A DNA stretch of 64,000 nucleotides, taken from assembly GCA_945898095.1 (NCBI GenBank), contig CAMDHE010000007.1, positions 1 to 64,000 of the forward strand. Direction: 5' to 3'. Of the stretch, positions 27,980 through 37,610 are shown piece after piece. The notes under the pieces are model-generated. The model did no database searches and was not told the DNA's origin. It saw only the letters and a program-made list of their open reading frames with translations. The stretch comes from Roseateles toxinivorans (GTDB taxonomy: Bacteria; Pseudomonadota; Gammaproteobacteria; Burkholderiales; Burkholderiaceae_C). Position 1 is the stretch's first letter. The number at the start of each line of letters is the position of its first letter. A program made the translations under genes and the position numbers.

Positions 27980-29137
27980 TCAATCGGTCCAGTCCAAGCG
28001 GTCGAGGCGGCGGTCGGCCATCAGCACACGCTCGGGAATCTCCCAGAGCAGCAGCCGGGGCGGCGTTTGCTTGAAGGCCGCGCTGCCAAGGTAGGCGCGC
28101 GCTGCGCCTGAGAAGTCGCCGCCATCGACGGCGAAATTGGCAACCCTGGCCTGCAGATGCTGGGCCAGGAAGGGCACGAAGTTGCTGTTGCGCGAAAAAC
28201 TGCTGCCGATCACCGCGATCGCCGGCAGTTCGGCATCGCCGAACAAGTCGTCATTTTCGGCATGGCCGGCATTGATGCGCAACAGCTTCGGCGTCATTGT
28301 CGCAATCGGTTCGAAGCGGCTTTGCTGCACCGATTCAGGCCTGGGTTGCAAGGCCATTGGCAGCCAATCGATGCCAGCCAGCTTCACCAGATCACCTGGG
28401 CGCGGTAACCGCTCCCGGCCGGTCATCTGCCAGCCCGGGCTGGACTGTTCTGCGCTGTTGAGTCGCTGGATTTGTTCTGAAATTCTTGCAGCAGCAGCCT
28501 CGGCGCCGGCTTCGGTCCAATGGCTGTCGGTGCGCAAGAACGGGCTTTGCCGCCTGGCCTGCAAGCCAGCCAAGGTGTCGTTCAGGTCGATCACCTCGAC
28601 CCCGGCTTGCGCCAGCCTTGCGGTCCAGTCCTTGACCCGGTTTGCGAAGATGGCCGGCCGTTGCAGGCGGCCGAGATGTTCGGACGCTACCCGGCTCTTG
28701 TCGGGGATGACCGCAACCAGCAAGGCGATGCCCTGACGCGCCAGCCGCTGGTTCAACCAGATGACTTCCTGGGCCCGCGCTGCCGCATCCCTTTCACCAT
28801 CTTCATGCGGCGTGAGTTCGTCGACCAGGAAGAGCCAGTCGCGCTCGCCTTCCCGCACCCGGGGCCCCAGGTCGCCGGCGAGCTGCCCACACAGTCCCCG
28901 GTCGATTTGTGCCGCGCCAGCTGGCAGTCCGGATTTGGCCATCGCCGAAGCGGTCTGCTGCATCGGCGTGCCAGCCATGAAGTCCTGCCAGCCCGTGATG
29001 GGCAGGCTGAAGCCGGCCTCGAACCAGGCCTGGCCATTGCTGCCTAGCCCCAGCAGCAGCAGCAAGAGGAAGCAGAGGCCTGCCATTGCGTCGGGTAAAG
29101 GCACGCGTTGGCTGGGTGCGGCGGTGGGCATGCTCAT
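27980..29137 (-). CDS. AlgJ/AlgX/WssI-like SGNH O-acetyltransferase
   Basis: 'ERDWLFLVDELTPHEDGERD', 'LRTDSHWTEAGAEAAA' (DxH) and 'AVIGSSFSRNSNFVPFL' (Ser) keep the AlgJ/AlgX-type catalytic residues; N-terminal TM. Confidence 0.85.
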   Translation of the reverse strand: MSMPTAAPSQRVPLPDAMAGLCFLLLLLLGLGSNGQAWFEAGFSLPITGWQDFMAGTPMQQTASAMAKSGLPAGAAQIDRGLCGQLAGDLGPRVREGERDWLFLVDELTPHEDGERDAAARAQEVIWLNQRLARQGIALLVAVIPDKSRVASEHLGRLQRPAIFANRVKDWTARLAQAGVEVIDLNDTLAGLQARRQSPFLRTDSHWTEAGAEAAAARISEQIQRLNSAEQSSPGWQMTGRERLPRPGDLVKLAGIDWLPMALQPRPESVQQSRFEPIATMTPKLLRINAGHAENDDLFGDAELPAIAVIGSSFSRNSNFVPFLAQHLQARVANFAVDGGDFSGAARAYLGSAAFKQTPPRLLLWEIPERVLMADRRLDRLDWTD

Positions 29138-29141
29138 TGGC

Positions 29142-30530
29142 TCAGAACTGGAAGTAGAGAAAAGGGGTGGCGCCGCGGCTGGCGATCAGCGCGTAGGAAA
29201 ACAAGAATGCCGGCAAGGGCCATTGACTGGCCAAGGTCATTGCGCGGCCAGGCAACTGCCTGGCAAACGACGCCCTCAGCGCTGGCGCCAGCACGCAGGC
29301 CAGACCCAGACCCAAGGCCAGGCCATGGACCGGACGCAACAGCACCGCCATCGCTTCGCCGATGACGATACCGTTCAAGCCGGCCTGGCCCGCATACATC
29401 TGCATGGCGCCGTCGAAACTGTGGGCGCGGAAGATCGTCCAGGCCAGCATCACGAACAACAGGGTCAGGGCGCGTGACAGCAGCGGTGAGGGCTTTGGCC
29501 AGCCCGCCTGATCCCAGGCTCTTGCGATGCAGAGCGCCAGGCCATGGGCGCTGCCCCAGAGCAGAAAGTTCCAGCTGTCGCCGCCATGCCAGAGCCCGGC
29601 GATCGCCATCGTCAGCAGCAAGTTGACATAGACCCGCAGTGCGCCGACCCGGTTGCCGCCGAAGGGGATGTAGAGGTAGTCGCGGATCCAGCTCGACAGC
29701 GACAGATGCCAGCGGCGCCAGAAGTCCTGGATGCTGGTGGCGAGGTAGGGCTGGCGAAAATTTTCCGGAAAGCGAAAACCCAGCATCAAGCCGAGTCCGA
29801 TCGCCATGCCGCTGTAGCCGGCAAAGTCGAAGAACAGCTGCAGGGTGTAAGCCAGGCAACCGATCCAGCTGTCAAGCAGCGACGGTTGTTGCAGGCTGAA
29901 TGCAAGGTCGACCACCGGAGCGAGGGTGTCCGCAATCAGCACCTTCATGCTCATTCCGGTCATGAAGCGGCGCGCGCCCTGGGCGAATTGCGGCCAGTCG
30001 AAACGCCGCGACAAGAGCTCCTGCTTGACCCATTGATAGCGGATGATGGGCCCGGCGATCAGGTGCACGAACATCGATTGGTAGGCACCAAAGCTGGTGA
30101 AACTGGGGTCAGCCGGGATGCTGCGGCGGTAGACATCGACCAGGTAGGAAATCGACTGCAGCACGATGAAGGACAGCCCGATCGGCAGCAGCACCTGCTG
30201 CCATTGCGCACTGAATCCGGCCGCCAAGGGCAGGCTTTCGACCAGAATGTTGGCGTACTTGAACCAGCACAGCAGCGCCAGGTTGATGCCAATGAAAAAC
30301 GCCAGGGCCAGGCCGCGGCCTTGGTCCAGGCGGTCGATCACCAGTCCGCCGATCCAGCCCATCGCTGCCAGGCCGACGAAGAGCAGCAGGAAAGTCGGGC
30401 TCCACCAGCCATAGAAGACCCAGCTGCAAAGCAGCAGCAAGGCGTTGCGGCGGGTCGGCCCGACCAGCGCATAGAGCGCCAGGAACAGCGGCAGGAACAA
30501 GGTCAAGAACTCGAGCGATGCGAAGACCAT
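29142..30530 (-). CDS. MBOAT family O-acyltransferase (AlgI/WssH-like)
   Basis: 'MVFASLEFLTLFLPLFLALYALV', 'FWRRWHLSLSSWIRDYLYIPFGGNR', 'GLWHGGDSWNFLLWGSAHGLAL'. Confidence 0.93.
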   Translation of the reverse strand: MVFASLEFLTLFLPLFLALYALVGPTRRNALLLLCSWVFYGWWSPTFLLLFVGLAAMGWIGGLVIDRLDQGRGLALAFFIGINLALLCWFKYANILVESLPLAAGFSAQWQQVLLPIGLSFIVLQSISYLVDVYRRSIPADPSFTSFGAYQSMFVHLIAGPIIRYQWVKQELLSRRFDWPQFAQGARRFMTGMSMKVLIADTLAPVVDLAFSLQQPSLLDSWIGCLAYTLQLFFDFAGYSGMAIGLGLMLGFRFPENFRQPYLATSIQDFWRRWHLSLSSWIRDYLYIPFGGNRVGALRVYVNLLLTMAIAGLWHGGDSWNFLLWGSAHGLALCIARAWDQAGWPKPSPLLSRALTLLFVMLAWTIFRAHSFDGAMQMYAGQAGLNGIVIGEAMAVLLRPVHGLALGLGLACVLAPALRASFARQLPGRAMTLASQWPLPAFLFSYALIASRGATPFLYFQF

Positions 30531-30543
30531 CAATACTCCCGGA

Positions 30544-31218
30544 TTACTGTGCCAACTGGTCAGCGGCAATGACCAGCCTGGAGCCGGCATCGGCCGGCAT
30601 CACGAAGATGCTGTAGCGCTGACCGGCTTGCAAGGTGCCCAGCGCCAGAATGGCCTGGTCAAGCTGACCCTGGCATTGCAGTTGCACCGAGATATTGACC
30701 GGATTCAGGCTGCGCCTTGCCAGGCTGCCACTGGCTACCCCTTCGAACAGCGCCACGCTACGGCCCAGCACGTTCAGCCCGGCGGCCTTGCAGCGCTTGT
30801 CAAGGTTGTAGAGCGCCAATGACACTTTCAATGCATTGAAGTCGTCGGGTTGCTCGCGCAACACGACCTGCTTGATGTCGCTGCTACCAGACAGCGCCAC
30901 CACGGTGGCGAACTCGCCCGGCTTGACGCTGACCGCAATCTCGCTTTGAAGCTGTTTGTCGCTGAACTGGCCTTTCACCGCCCGGTTGGCGGGTACGGGA
31001 AAAAAATTGCTGGCTGGCTTCTCCGGCGCCAATTTGGCGCTGGCCTTTGATCCGGCTGCCTTGACATCGATCGCTGCGCTGCGGGCATTGACGAAGCGGA
31101 CAAAAGCGGCATCCTGGCCGGGGCCGGTCTCGTACAAGGGAATCTCGGCGCTGTGAGCTGTAGCAGCCAAGGCGGTGATTGCCGCCGCAGCCCAAGCCTT
31201 CTTGCTGAATGTTCTCAT
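30544..31218 (-). CDS. AlgF/WssG-like periplasmic alginate O-acetylation-family protein
   Basis: Signal peptide, 'IPLYETGPGQDAAFVRFVNARS'; position between SGNH and MBOAT genes; ATGA overlap with the upstream gene. Confidence 0.75.
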   Translation of the reverse strand: MRTFSKKAWAAAAITALAATAHSAEIPLYETGPGQDAAFVRFVNARSAAIDVKAAGSKASAKLAPEKPASNFFPVPANRAVKGQFSDKQLQSEIAVSVKPGEFATVVALSGSSDIKQVVLREQPDDFNALKVSLALYNLDKRCKAAGLNVLGRSVALFEGVASGSLARRSLNPVNISVQLQCQGQLDQAILALGTLQAGQRYSIFVMPADAGSRLVIAADQLAQ

Positions 31219-31871
31219 GGCTTTTTCAGACCCTGAATCGCCGGCAGGGCAGCGATCGCCTGGGTCATCGCCTGACTCCAGGATTTGTAACCGGCCAGCG
31301 TCAGATGCTGGCCATCCAGCGTCGCCCATTGACCGGGCTTGGAAAATTTCAGCGAATCGACATAGATGCAGGGCGCCACATTGCTGGCCAGAAAGTTCGA
31401 CATTTGCTCGACCCGTTGGTCGTTTTTCTTGTACTTGCCGCCTGCCTGTCCCCAGGGCGGGCCGACCCAGACACATTGGGTACGGGTGGCAGCGATCTCC
31501 TTGGCCAGGCTGGTCACGCCTTGCCAGGCCCAGGCGCGCGGAAAGGCATCCTTGTCGTAAGAGGCCATGGCATCGCCGATGATGACGACAACGACATCGG
31601 GCTTCTCAGCCGCAATCAACTGCTTGATCGGCGTCGTCGTGGCATCGCGACCCTTGATGATGGCAGCACCAATGTTGCGGTCGCCGCCGCAGGGCACGGT
31701 GACCGTCTTGAGCCAGTCGCCCGCGCTGGCGCCGCAGGCACCGATCGCATGGACTTTGGCGCCTTGCGCGCTCAGCTCCTCGTGCAATGGATTGATCAGG
31801 TAATTGGCTTGGGACAAATGGCTTTCGCCAATGACGAGCAGGGCGAGTCCGGCGAGGGTTGACGCGGGCAT
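31215..31871 (-). CDS. SGNH/GDSL hydrolase-like protein, copy 1
   Basis: 'LLVIGESHLSQANYLINPLHEEL', 'VVVVIIGDAMASYDK', 'DGQHLTLAGY' (block I and block V residues). Confidence 0.8.
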   Translation of the reverse strand: MPASTLAGLALLVIGESHLSQANYLINPLHEELSAQGAKVHAIGACGASAGDWLKTVTVPCGGDRNIGAAIIKGRDATTTPIKQLIAAEKPDVVVVIIGDAMASYDKDAFPRAWAWQGVTSLAKEIAATRTQCVWVGPPWGQAGGKYKKNDQRVEQMSNFLASNVAPCIYVDSLKFSKPGQWATLDGQHLTLAGYKSWSQAMTQAIAALPAIQGLKKP

Positions 31872-31921
31872 GGTGGGGTATCCAGAAAGGAAGGGTGTAA
31901 AGGTGTGGCGACTGGTTCGGC

Positions 31922-32572
31922 CTAGGGCCGGGCAGGCAAGGGCAGCTCGGCGATGGCCTTGCCAAGCGCCACGCCCCAAGCCTGGTAGCCGCCCGGGAAG
32001 AGATGTTGGCCGTCGACGGTGGGCCAGGTCTTGGGCTGGCTGAGCTTGAGCGAGTCGATGTACTGGCAGGGTGCGACGTTGGCGGCCAGAAAGTCCGACA
32101 TCATCTTCACACGGGCCTCGGTCTTGCCGTACTGGCCGCCCTCGCCCCAGGGCGGGCCGACCCAGACGCAGGCGGTGCCGCTGCTGGCGATTTCCTTGCT
32201 CAGGCTGGTCACCTGCTGCCAGGCCCAGGCCTTGGCGAAGTCCTTCTTGTAGTTGGCCATCGTGTCGCCCATCACCACGACGACCAGCTTGGCCTTGTCG
32301 GCGGCGATCAGCGGCTTGACCGGCCGGGTGCTGGCGTTCTGCACCACCAGCGTCACCGGGCCGTTGCCGATGCGCTCGGCGCCGCAGACCATCTTCACAG
32401 CGCCAAGCCAGTCGGCGGCCGAGGCACCGCAGGCCGACAGGGAGTGCACTACCGCGCCCTGGCGGCTCAGTTCGTCATGCAGCGACTTGATCAGGTAATC
32501 GGGCTTGGAGAGATGGCTGTCGCCGATCACCAGCACCGCGGCACCGACGATCAGGCTTGAGAGAAGTGGCAT
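31922..32572 (-). CDS. SGNH/GDSL hydrolase-like protein, copy 2
   Basis: 'VLVIGDSHLSKPDYLIKSLHDEL', 'VVVVMGDTMANYKKD', 'VWVGPPWGEGG', 'DGQHLFPGGY'; roughly half identical by eye to the neighbouring copy. Confidence 0.8.
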   Translation of the reverse strand: MPLLSSLIVGAAVLVIGDSHLSKPDYLIKSLHDELSRQGAVVHSLSACGASAADWLGAVKMVCGAERIGNGPVTLVVQNASTRPVKPLIAADKAKLVVVVMGDTMANYKKDFAKAWAWQQVTSLSKEIASSGTACVWVGPPWGEGGQYGKTEARVKMMSDFLAANVAPCQYIDSLKLSQPKTWPTVDGQHLFPGGYQAWGVALGKAIAELPLPARP

Positions 32573-32601
32573 GGTGTGTTCCTGCTGTCAAAGAGTGTTG
32601 G

Positions 32602-35600
32602 TCACTGCCCGAACGGCGAGGCGTGGCTGCTGATCGGCAGCGACAGCGGCGCGTTGAGCGGGTGGAAGCTGTAGCGCAGCGTCAACCCGGCCGACCATTG
32701 GCGGTAGCTGCCACGGGCGTTGTTGTCGTTCTGCAAGCTGGCGTCGAGCAGCCAGTTCGGGTTGAGCTGGTACTGCGCGCTGGCGGCCAGCTTGTAAGCG
32801 GCGCCCGACGACGACACCGACTCGAACGCCGCGCCTCCACCCGCCGCGGCCATGTCCTGACTGAATTTCTGGTAGCCCAGCGCACCCTGCAACAGGAAGC
32901 TGAGCGGCCCGCTGCGTTGCGCCCAGTTCAGCGGAATCGTCAGCGCGTTGTAGCGCTGCGGGCTGAAATAGCCGCCCTGGCCGAAACCGAACTCACCGAG
33001 GTTTTTTTGGTAGGACAGGCTGTTGAGGTCCAGGCCCAGGCTCAGTTGGCTGTCGGCACGGCTGCGCAGGCTGAAGTAGCTGCCCAGGCCGAATTCACTT
33101 CGACCATTCGCTGCCACCTCGTGGCCGCGCAGATCGTGCCGGGCCACACTGCCGTAAAAGCCGTGGCCTCCCAGGTCCTTGGACAGGTCGAGGCGGGCAC
33201 CGCTGGCAACCACCCCGCCCCAGGACTTGCCGCTGACGCTGTCGCGCGCGCCGGCGAATGACAGCAAGCTGTCGGTGACCGAGCGCCGCGACAGATTGAC
33301 CCGGTAGCGCAGCGAACCGTCGTCAGCCAGCGCGCCGTCGAGCTTGACGCCGCCGACGGTGTTGCTGTGCTGAAAACCTCGCGGCGTCTGGCCGATGTCG
33401 ACCGCGATACCGGGCGCGGCATAAGCCACCGCCACCGCGACGCCCGAGGCCTTCTGGGTGATCGTTGCCCCCGTGGCAGACGATCCGGCGTCCAGTGACA
33501 CCTGGGTCAGCTGCAGCTTGACCTTGCCCTCGCCCAAAGGCAGCCGTAACTCGACCGGCAACTCGGTCTGGCGCAACAAGCTGGTGCCGGCCACGCCGCT
33601 GCGCTGACGGTCGTGCAGGCCGGCCCATGCTTCGGGGCTGCGAGCCTGGCGGATCTGGTCGAGCTCGTTGCGCAGGTTCGGTCCTGCGGGCTGGTCAGGG
33701 GTGGCGCCCTCGGTCGCAGCGGCGCTCGTCGCGGTCAATATTCTGGCCGATTTGCCGCCGGCGACCACACGCGGAGCAGTTGCCGCCTGCTGCAGCGCCG
33801 GGCGGGTCTTGGTTGGCGGGCCGCGCCAGTAGTCCATCGGTGCGGTAAGCGGCAGGCGCAGCGCCGCAGTCTGCAACTCGACGCGCCCGCTGCGCTCGTC
33901 CAAGGGCTCGGCCAGATCGCCGGCCGAGCCACCCGCCGCCAGCACCGCCTGGTGGCCTGGCGCCGGAGCGTTCTGCAGCGCGATGGCGCGTTCGAACAGG
34001 CTTGCGGCCAGAACCGACTGGCCCTGGTCGCGGTACAGCCGGGCCGCGCGGGCCAGCACTTCAGCGTCATCGGGGGCCAGGGCCAGCGCGGTCTTGATCG
34101 ACGCGGCGGCCAGCTCGCTGTCCTTGAACCGGGCAGCCAGCTGCGCCGTGCTCAGCTGGATCTCGACGTTGTCGGGGTACTTGGCGGCCAGCCTGCGGGC
34201 GGTCTCCAGCCCGGTACGCTTGTCAGCGGTGGAGATCGCCAGCCGGGCCAGTACGGCATCGGCCAGTGGGTCGTTGGGTCGTTGCAGCAGCAGCGGTTCG
34301 AGCAGGGCCCGGCCACCGGCCAGGTCGCCGCGCTCGCGCAGCAGGTCGACTTGGCGCAGCCCGTGGTAGTACATCAGGTCGTCCAGCCGCTTGCGATCGG
34401 CCTCGCTCAGCGAGCGGGCAGCCAGGTCCCTCAGCACGCCGGCGAATTCGACATCCTGCCTGGTCTTGAGCAGCAGGTTGGCGTACTGCAGCGAATCGGC
34501 CGCGCTCGGCTGGCTGCTGCGCGTCAACAGGTCGCGCAGCAGGGCCAGGCCACGGTCGGGCGCGCCGGCATCGACATAGGTCTCGGCCAGCAGGCCTAGC
34601 AAGTCGCGGTTGCCAGCAGTCAGCGGCTCGGCTTGGTCGAGCAGCGCCAGCGCCTCGGGCTTGCGGCCCTGACGCGCCAGGCTGGCCGCCAATGCCGCCT
34701 GGTGCTGCAGCCAACTGCGCCGCTGCAACGAGGCGATGTCGGCGCTGCGTTCCTTGGCCGGAATGCGGTCCAGCGTGGCCAGCGCCGAGCGCCATTGGCC
34801 GCGGCCGGCGGCGAAACTGGCACTGGCATGCAGTGCGACCGGGTTGTCGGGCTGGCTGGCGAGCAAACCGTCGACCAGGCCGCGGGCCTCGCTGTGGCGG
34901 CCCTGCAAGGCATAGAGCTCGGCCAGCTCCCAACGAATCCAGGGGTTCTTGCGGTCCTGGGCCATCGCCTTTTCGAGCGTGGCTTGGGCCAGCGCGGTGT
35001 CGCCGCGCCGCAGCGCGGCCTTGGCTTGAACGCTGGCCAGCGTGGCGCGCAGGCGGTTCAGCTCGTCGACACCACCGACCTGGGCCGGCTTCAAGCCGTC
35101 GATCAGGCGGCGCGCCTCGTCGGGTTTGTCGCCAGCGACCAGCAGACCAGCCAGGCCGCGCAGCGCCGCCGGGTCGTCGGCGCTGCGCGCCAGCACCTGG
35201 CGGTAGCCAAGCTCCGCTGCAGCCACCTCGCCCGCCTGGACCTGCAGCGCCGCCAGTGCGAGTACCGCGCCGTCCAGCCTGGGGTCGAGCTTGACCGCCT
35301 GTTGCAGCAGGCTGTGCGCCTGCGCCAGGTCGCCCTCGCGCTGCGCGGCCGTGCCCTGTTCGATCAGCATCCCGTAGCGTGCCGACAGCTGCACCTTGGC
35401 CCAGTTGTGACCGTTTCGCTGCTGCGTGGCCTGGGTCAGCAGTGCCGCCGATTCCTCCCAGCGGCTCTGCTGCATGCGCACCAGGCCGAGGCCGCCGAGC
35501 GCATCTGCATCCTTGGGGCTGGTCTTGAGCCGGGCCTGGTACTGGGCCTCGGCCTGCGCCAGATCACCCTGGCCGAGCGCCTTCAGCCCGGCGGCGATCT

Positions 35601-36441
35601 GCGGCTGCGCCTGGCCCGGCGCGGCGGACTTGGCCAGCTTCTTGACCGCGGCGGCGCGCATTTCGACGACCTCGTTGTCGCCCGGGTGCAGTTTCAGGAA
35701 GGCGTCGAACAGCGCCAGTATCTCGGGCTTGGTACTCGGCCAGCTCAGGGCCATCTTCCAGCACTCGATGGCGAAGCCGCTGACGCTGGGCACCAGGGAT
35801 ACCCGGCCCAGGCGCTGGATGCCCTCGATGCGGGTGTCCCAGTTTGGCTCCTCGCCGCGGGCCAAGTGGAATGCCAGGTGCAGCTCGATCTGCGCCTCGC
35901 CTGGGCTATCCTTGGCCAGCCGCTCGAAGCCGGCGCGCGCGGTCTTCCAGCCGCTCGGCAGCTTGCTGACGACGCGGAAGTATTCGAGCCCGACATCGCC
36001 CACCGGCTCGCTGCCGCCTAGCGCACGCTGGTACTGCTCGACCGACTTCTCGATGTCGCCCGACTCGTGCAACAGCCGCGCCTGGTCCAGCGCCTTGGGC
36101 GCATCGCCGCTGCCCAGGGTGATGTCCTGTGCCAGCTGAGTCGCCCAGCGGCCGTTGGCATCCAGCGCGCGCAGGCGGAGCAGGATCTCGCTCGCGCTCG
36201 CGCTGCGCTTCTGGGCCAGTTCGCCCTGCGCCAAGCCGTAGAGCGCACGCGGCTCGTCGGGTTGCAGTCGCAGCAGCTTTTTCCAAGCCTCGGCGGCGCG
36301 GGCTGGATTGCCTTGCGCTTGCCAGAACAGCCCTTGATCAAGCAATGACTTGTTGGCGGCTGCGTAGACGTTACCGGCCTGGCAGCTCGCGCCGACGATC
36401 AGACTTAGGGCTAGTTTGCTGGGGAACATGAGTTTTGCCAT
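32602..36441 (-). CDS. bcsC: Cellulose synthase outer-membrane/TPR subunit BcsC
   Basis: 1279 aa, TPR repeats followed by C-terminal barrel domain; follows bcsZ; BcsC-typical end '...WSAGLTLRYSFHPLNAPLSLPISSHASPFGQ'. Confidence 0.92.
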   Translation of the reverse strand: MAKLMFPSKLALSLIVGASCQAGNVYAAANKSLLDQGLFWQAQGNPARAAEAWKKLLRLQPDEPRALYGLAQGELAQKRSASASEILLRLRALDANGRWATQLAQDITLGSGDAPKALDQARLLHESGDIEKSVEQYQRALGGSEPVGDVGLEYFRVVSKLPSGWKTARAGFERLAKDSPGEAQIELHLAFHLARGEEPNWDTRIEGIQRLGRVSLVPSVSGFAIECWKMALSWPSTKPEILALFDAFLKLHPGDNEVVEMRAAAVKKLAKSAAPGQAQPQIAAGLKALGQGDLAQAEAQYQARLKTSPKDADALGGLGLVRMQQSRWEESAALLTQATQQRNGHNWAKVQLSARYGMLIEQGTAAQREGDLAQAHSLLQQAVKLDPRLDGAVLALAALQVQAGEVAAAELGYRQVLARSADDPAALRGLAGLLVAGDKPDEARRLIDGLKPAQVGGVDELNRLRATLASVQAKAALRRGDTALAQATLEKAMAQDRKNPWIRWELAELYALQGRHSEARGLVDGLLASQPDNPVALHASASFAAGRGQWRSALATLDRIPAKERSADIASLQRRSWLQHQAALAASLARQGRKPEALALLDQAEPLTAGNRDLLGLLAETYVDAGAPDRGLALLRDLLTRSSQPSAADSLQYANLLLKTRQDVEFAGVLRDLAARSLSEADRKRLDDLMYYHGLRQVDLLRERGDLAGGRALLEPLLLQRPNDPLADAVLARLAISTADKRTGLETARRLAAKYPDNVEIQLSTAQLAARFKDSELAAASIKTALALAPDDAEVLARAARLYRDQGQSVLAASLFERAIALQNAPAPGHQAVLAAGGSAGDLAEPLDERSGRVELQTAALRLPLTAPMDYWRGPPTKTRPALQQAATAPRVVAGGKSARILTATSAAATEGATPDQPAGPNLRNELDQIRQARSPEAWAGLHDRQRSGVAGTSLLRQTELPVELRLPLGEGKVKLQLTQVSLDAGSSATGATITQKASGVAVAVAYAAPGIAVDIGQTPRGFQHSNTVGGVKLDGALADDGSLRYRVNLSRRSVTDSLLSFAGARDSVSGKSWGGVVASGARLDLSKDLGGHGFYGSVARHDLRGHEVAANGRSEFGLGSYFSLRSRADSQLSLGLDLNSLSYQKNLGEFGFGQGGYFSPQRYNALTIPLNWAQRSGPLSFLLQGALGYQKFSQDMAAAGGGAAFESVSSSGAAYKLAASAQYQLNPNWLLDASLQNDNNARGSYRQWSAGLTLRYSFHPLNAPLSLPISSHASPFGQ

Positions 36442-37610
36442 TTGAGTTGTACCTGTCCATTGCGCGCGAAGCTGAAGCGCTGTTCAATCCAGCCGAGCCC
36501 GAACAGGCTCAGCACATGGTCGTAATAGAGCGGCAGGCCCTTGGCGAGCTGCTCGGGCAGCAGCGAGGCGGCGCGCATCGAGCGCGCCCGTTCTACCTGC
36601 TGCAACATCGGTCCGCTCGCACCGATCTGCTGCAGATAGGGCGCTATGGCTGCTGAAAATCCGAACGGCCCGGTGCCGCTGGCCAAACCGGTCTGCGTAT
36701 CGACCGATTCAGGTGGCCAGGCGTCTTGTGGATTGCTCCGATTCATGCCGCTCAAGGATTTCAGCAAGGGCGCTGCCAAAGGATCATCAGCCGCCGTCAT
36801 ACCGGCCCACAGATAAACGCGGATCGCGTCATAGCTGCCGCGTGCGCCGAGCACCGGATCGACCGTGACCATCGGTCGGCGCTCTGCGCTGGCGCGATAG
36901 CCGACCCAATCCGCCACCAGACCTTTGGGGCTCGCCATCGCAATCAGCAGGACGGTGTTCGAAGCGATGTCGTTCCAGGGCCCTTGCGGATCTTCTTGCG
37001 CGAAGCGGCGCAGCTGCGGCAAGGCCAGATAGCTGGGATTGAGCCGCCAGCTGCCATCGGACTGCACAAAGCCATAGGGCGCAGGCAACAGCATCGGCCC
37101 GATGCCGGGCAGGTCGACGACTTCCTGTTTGGCAATCGCCTTGAGAAGCAATTGGCCGTCGCGGACCAGATCGTCGCGCGCCCAGATCCGGCCGGCTTCG
37201 AGCAGGGTATAGGCGAACCATAGATCGGCATCGGCGGCTGAATTGCTGTCGAGTACGCGCCAGTTGCCGTCGCTGGCCCGGCCCCAATGCCAGGCAGGCA
37301 ACTTGCCGGCAGCCGGATCTGCGCCCAGCAGGTTCTGTATCGACCAGCGCCAGAGCTGGTTGAAGGCCTGCTGGTCGTTGGCCACCAAGGCGAAAAACAT
37401 GGCATAGGACTGCGCTTCAGAAAAACTATCACGCATCGCGCTATTGGCAGCCAGCACGCGTCCGTCCGGCTCGATGAAATGCTGCTTGAAGTCCTGCCAA
37501 TGGGGCCAATCCTGGGAACTGCATCCTGTGGCGTAGACGCCCGGGACGCCTGAGACGGCCGCGCTCAAGGCCAGGCCGACGGCAGCCAGCCCTTTACCCA
37601 AATTGCTCAT
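36411..37610 (-). CDS. bcsZ: Periplasmic endoglucanase BcsZ (GH8)
   Basis: 'WPHWQDFKQHFIEPDGRVL', 'SFSEAQSYAMFFALVANDQQAFNQLWRW', 'NSAADADLWFAYTLLEAGRIW'. Confidence 0.93.
   Translation of the reverse strand: MSNLGKGLAAVGLALSAAVSGVPGVYATGCSSQDWPHWQDFKQHFIEPDGRVLAANSAMRDSFSEAQSYAMFFALVANDQQAFNQLWRWSIQNLLGADPAAGKLPAWHWGRASDGNWRVLDSNSAADADLWFAYTLLEAGRIWARDDLVRDGQLLLKAIAKQEVVDLPGIGPMLLPAPYGFVQSDGSWRLNPSYLALPQLRRFAQEDPQGPWNDIASNTVLLIAMASPKGLVADWVGYRASAERRPMVTVDPVLGARGSYDAIRVYLWAGMTAADDPLAAPLLKSLSGMNRSNPQDAWPPESVDTQTGLASGTGPFGFSAAIAPYLQQIGASGPMLQQVERARSMRAASLLPEQLAKGLPLYYDHVLSLFGLGWIEQRFSFARNGQVQLKWQNSCSPAN

Noticed and set aside
36411-37610. BcsZ 'SEAQSYAMFF' (Ala in place of the usual Gly) as a loss-of-function change
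   Set aside because: The catalytic-type Glu and downstream Asp-containing motif are kept; a Gly to Ala change alone does not support inactivation.
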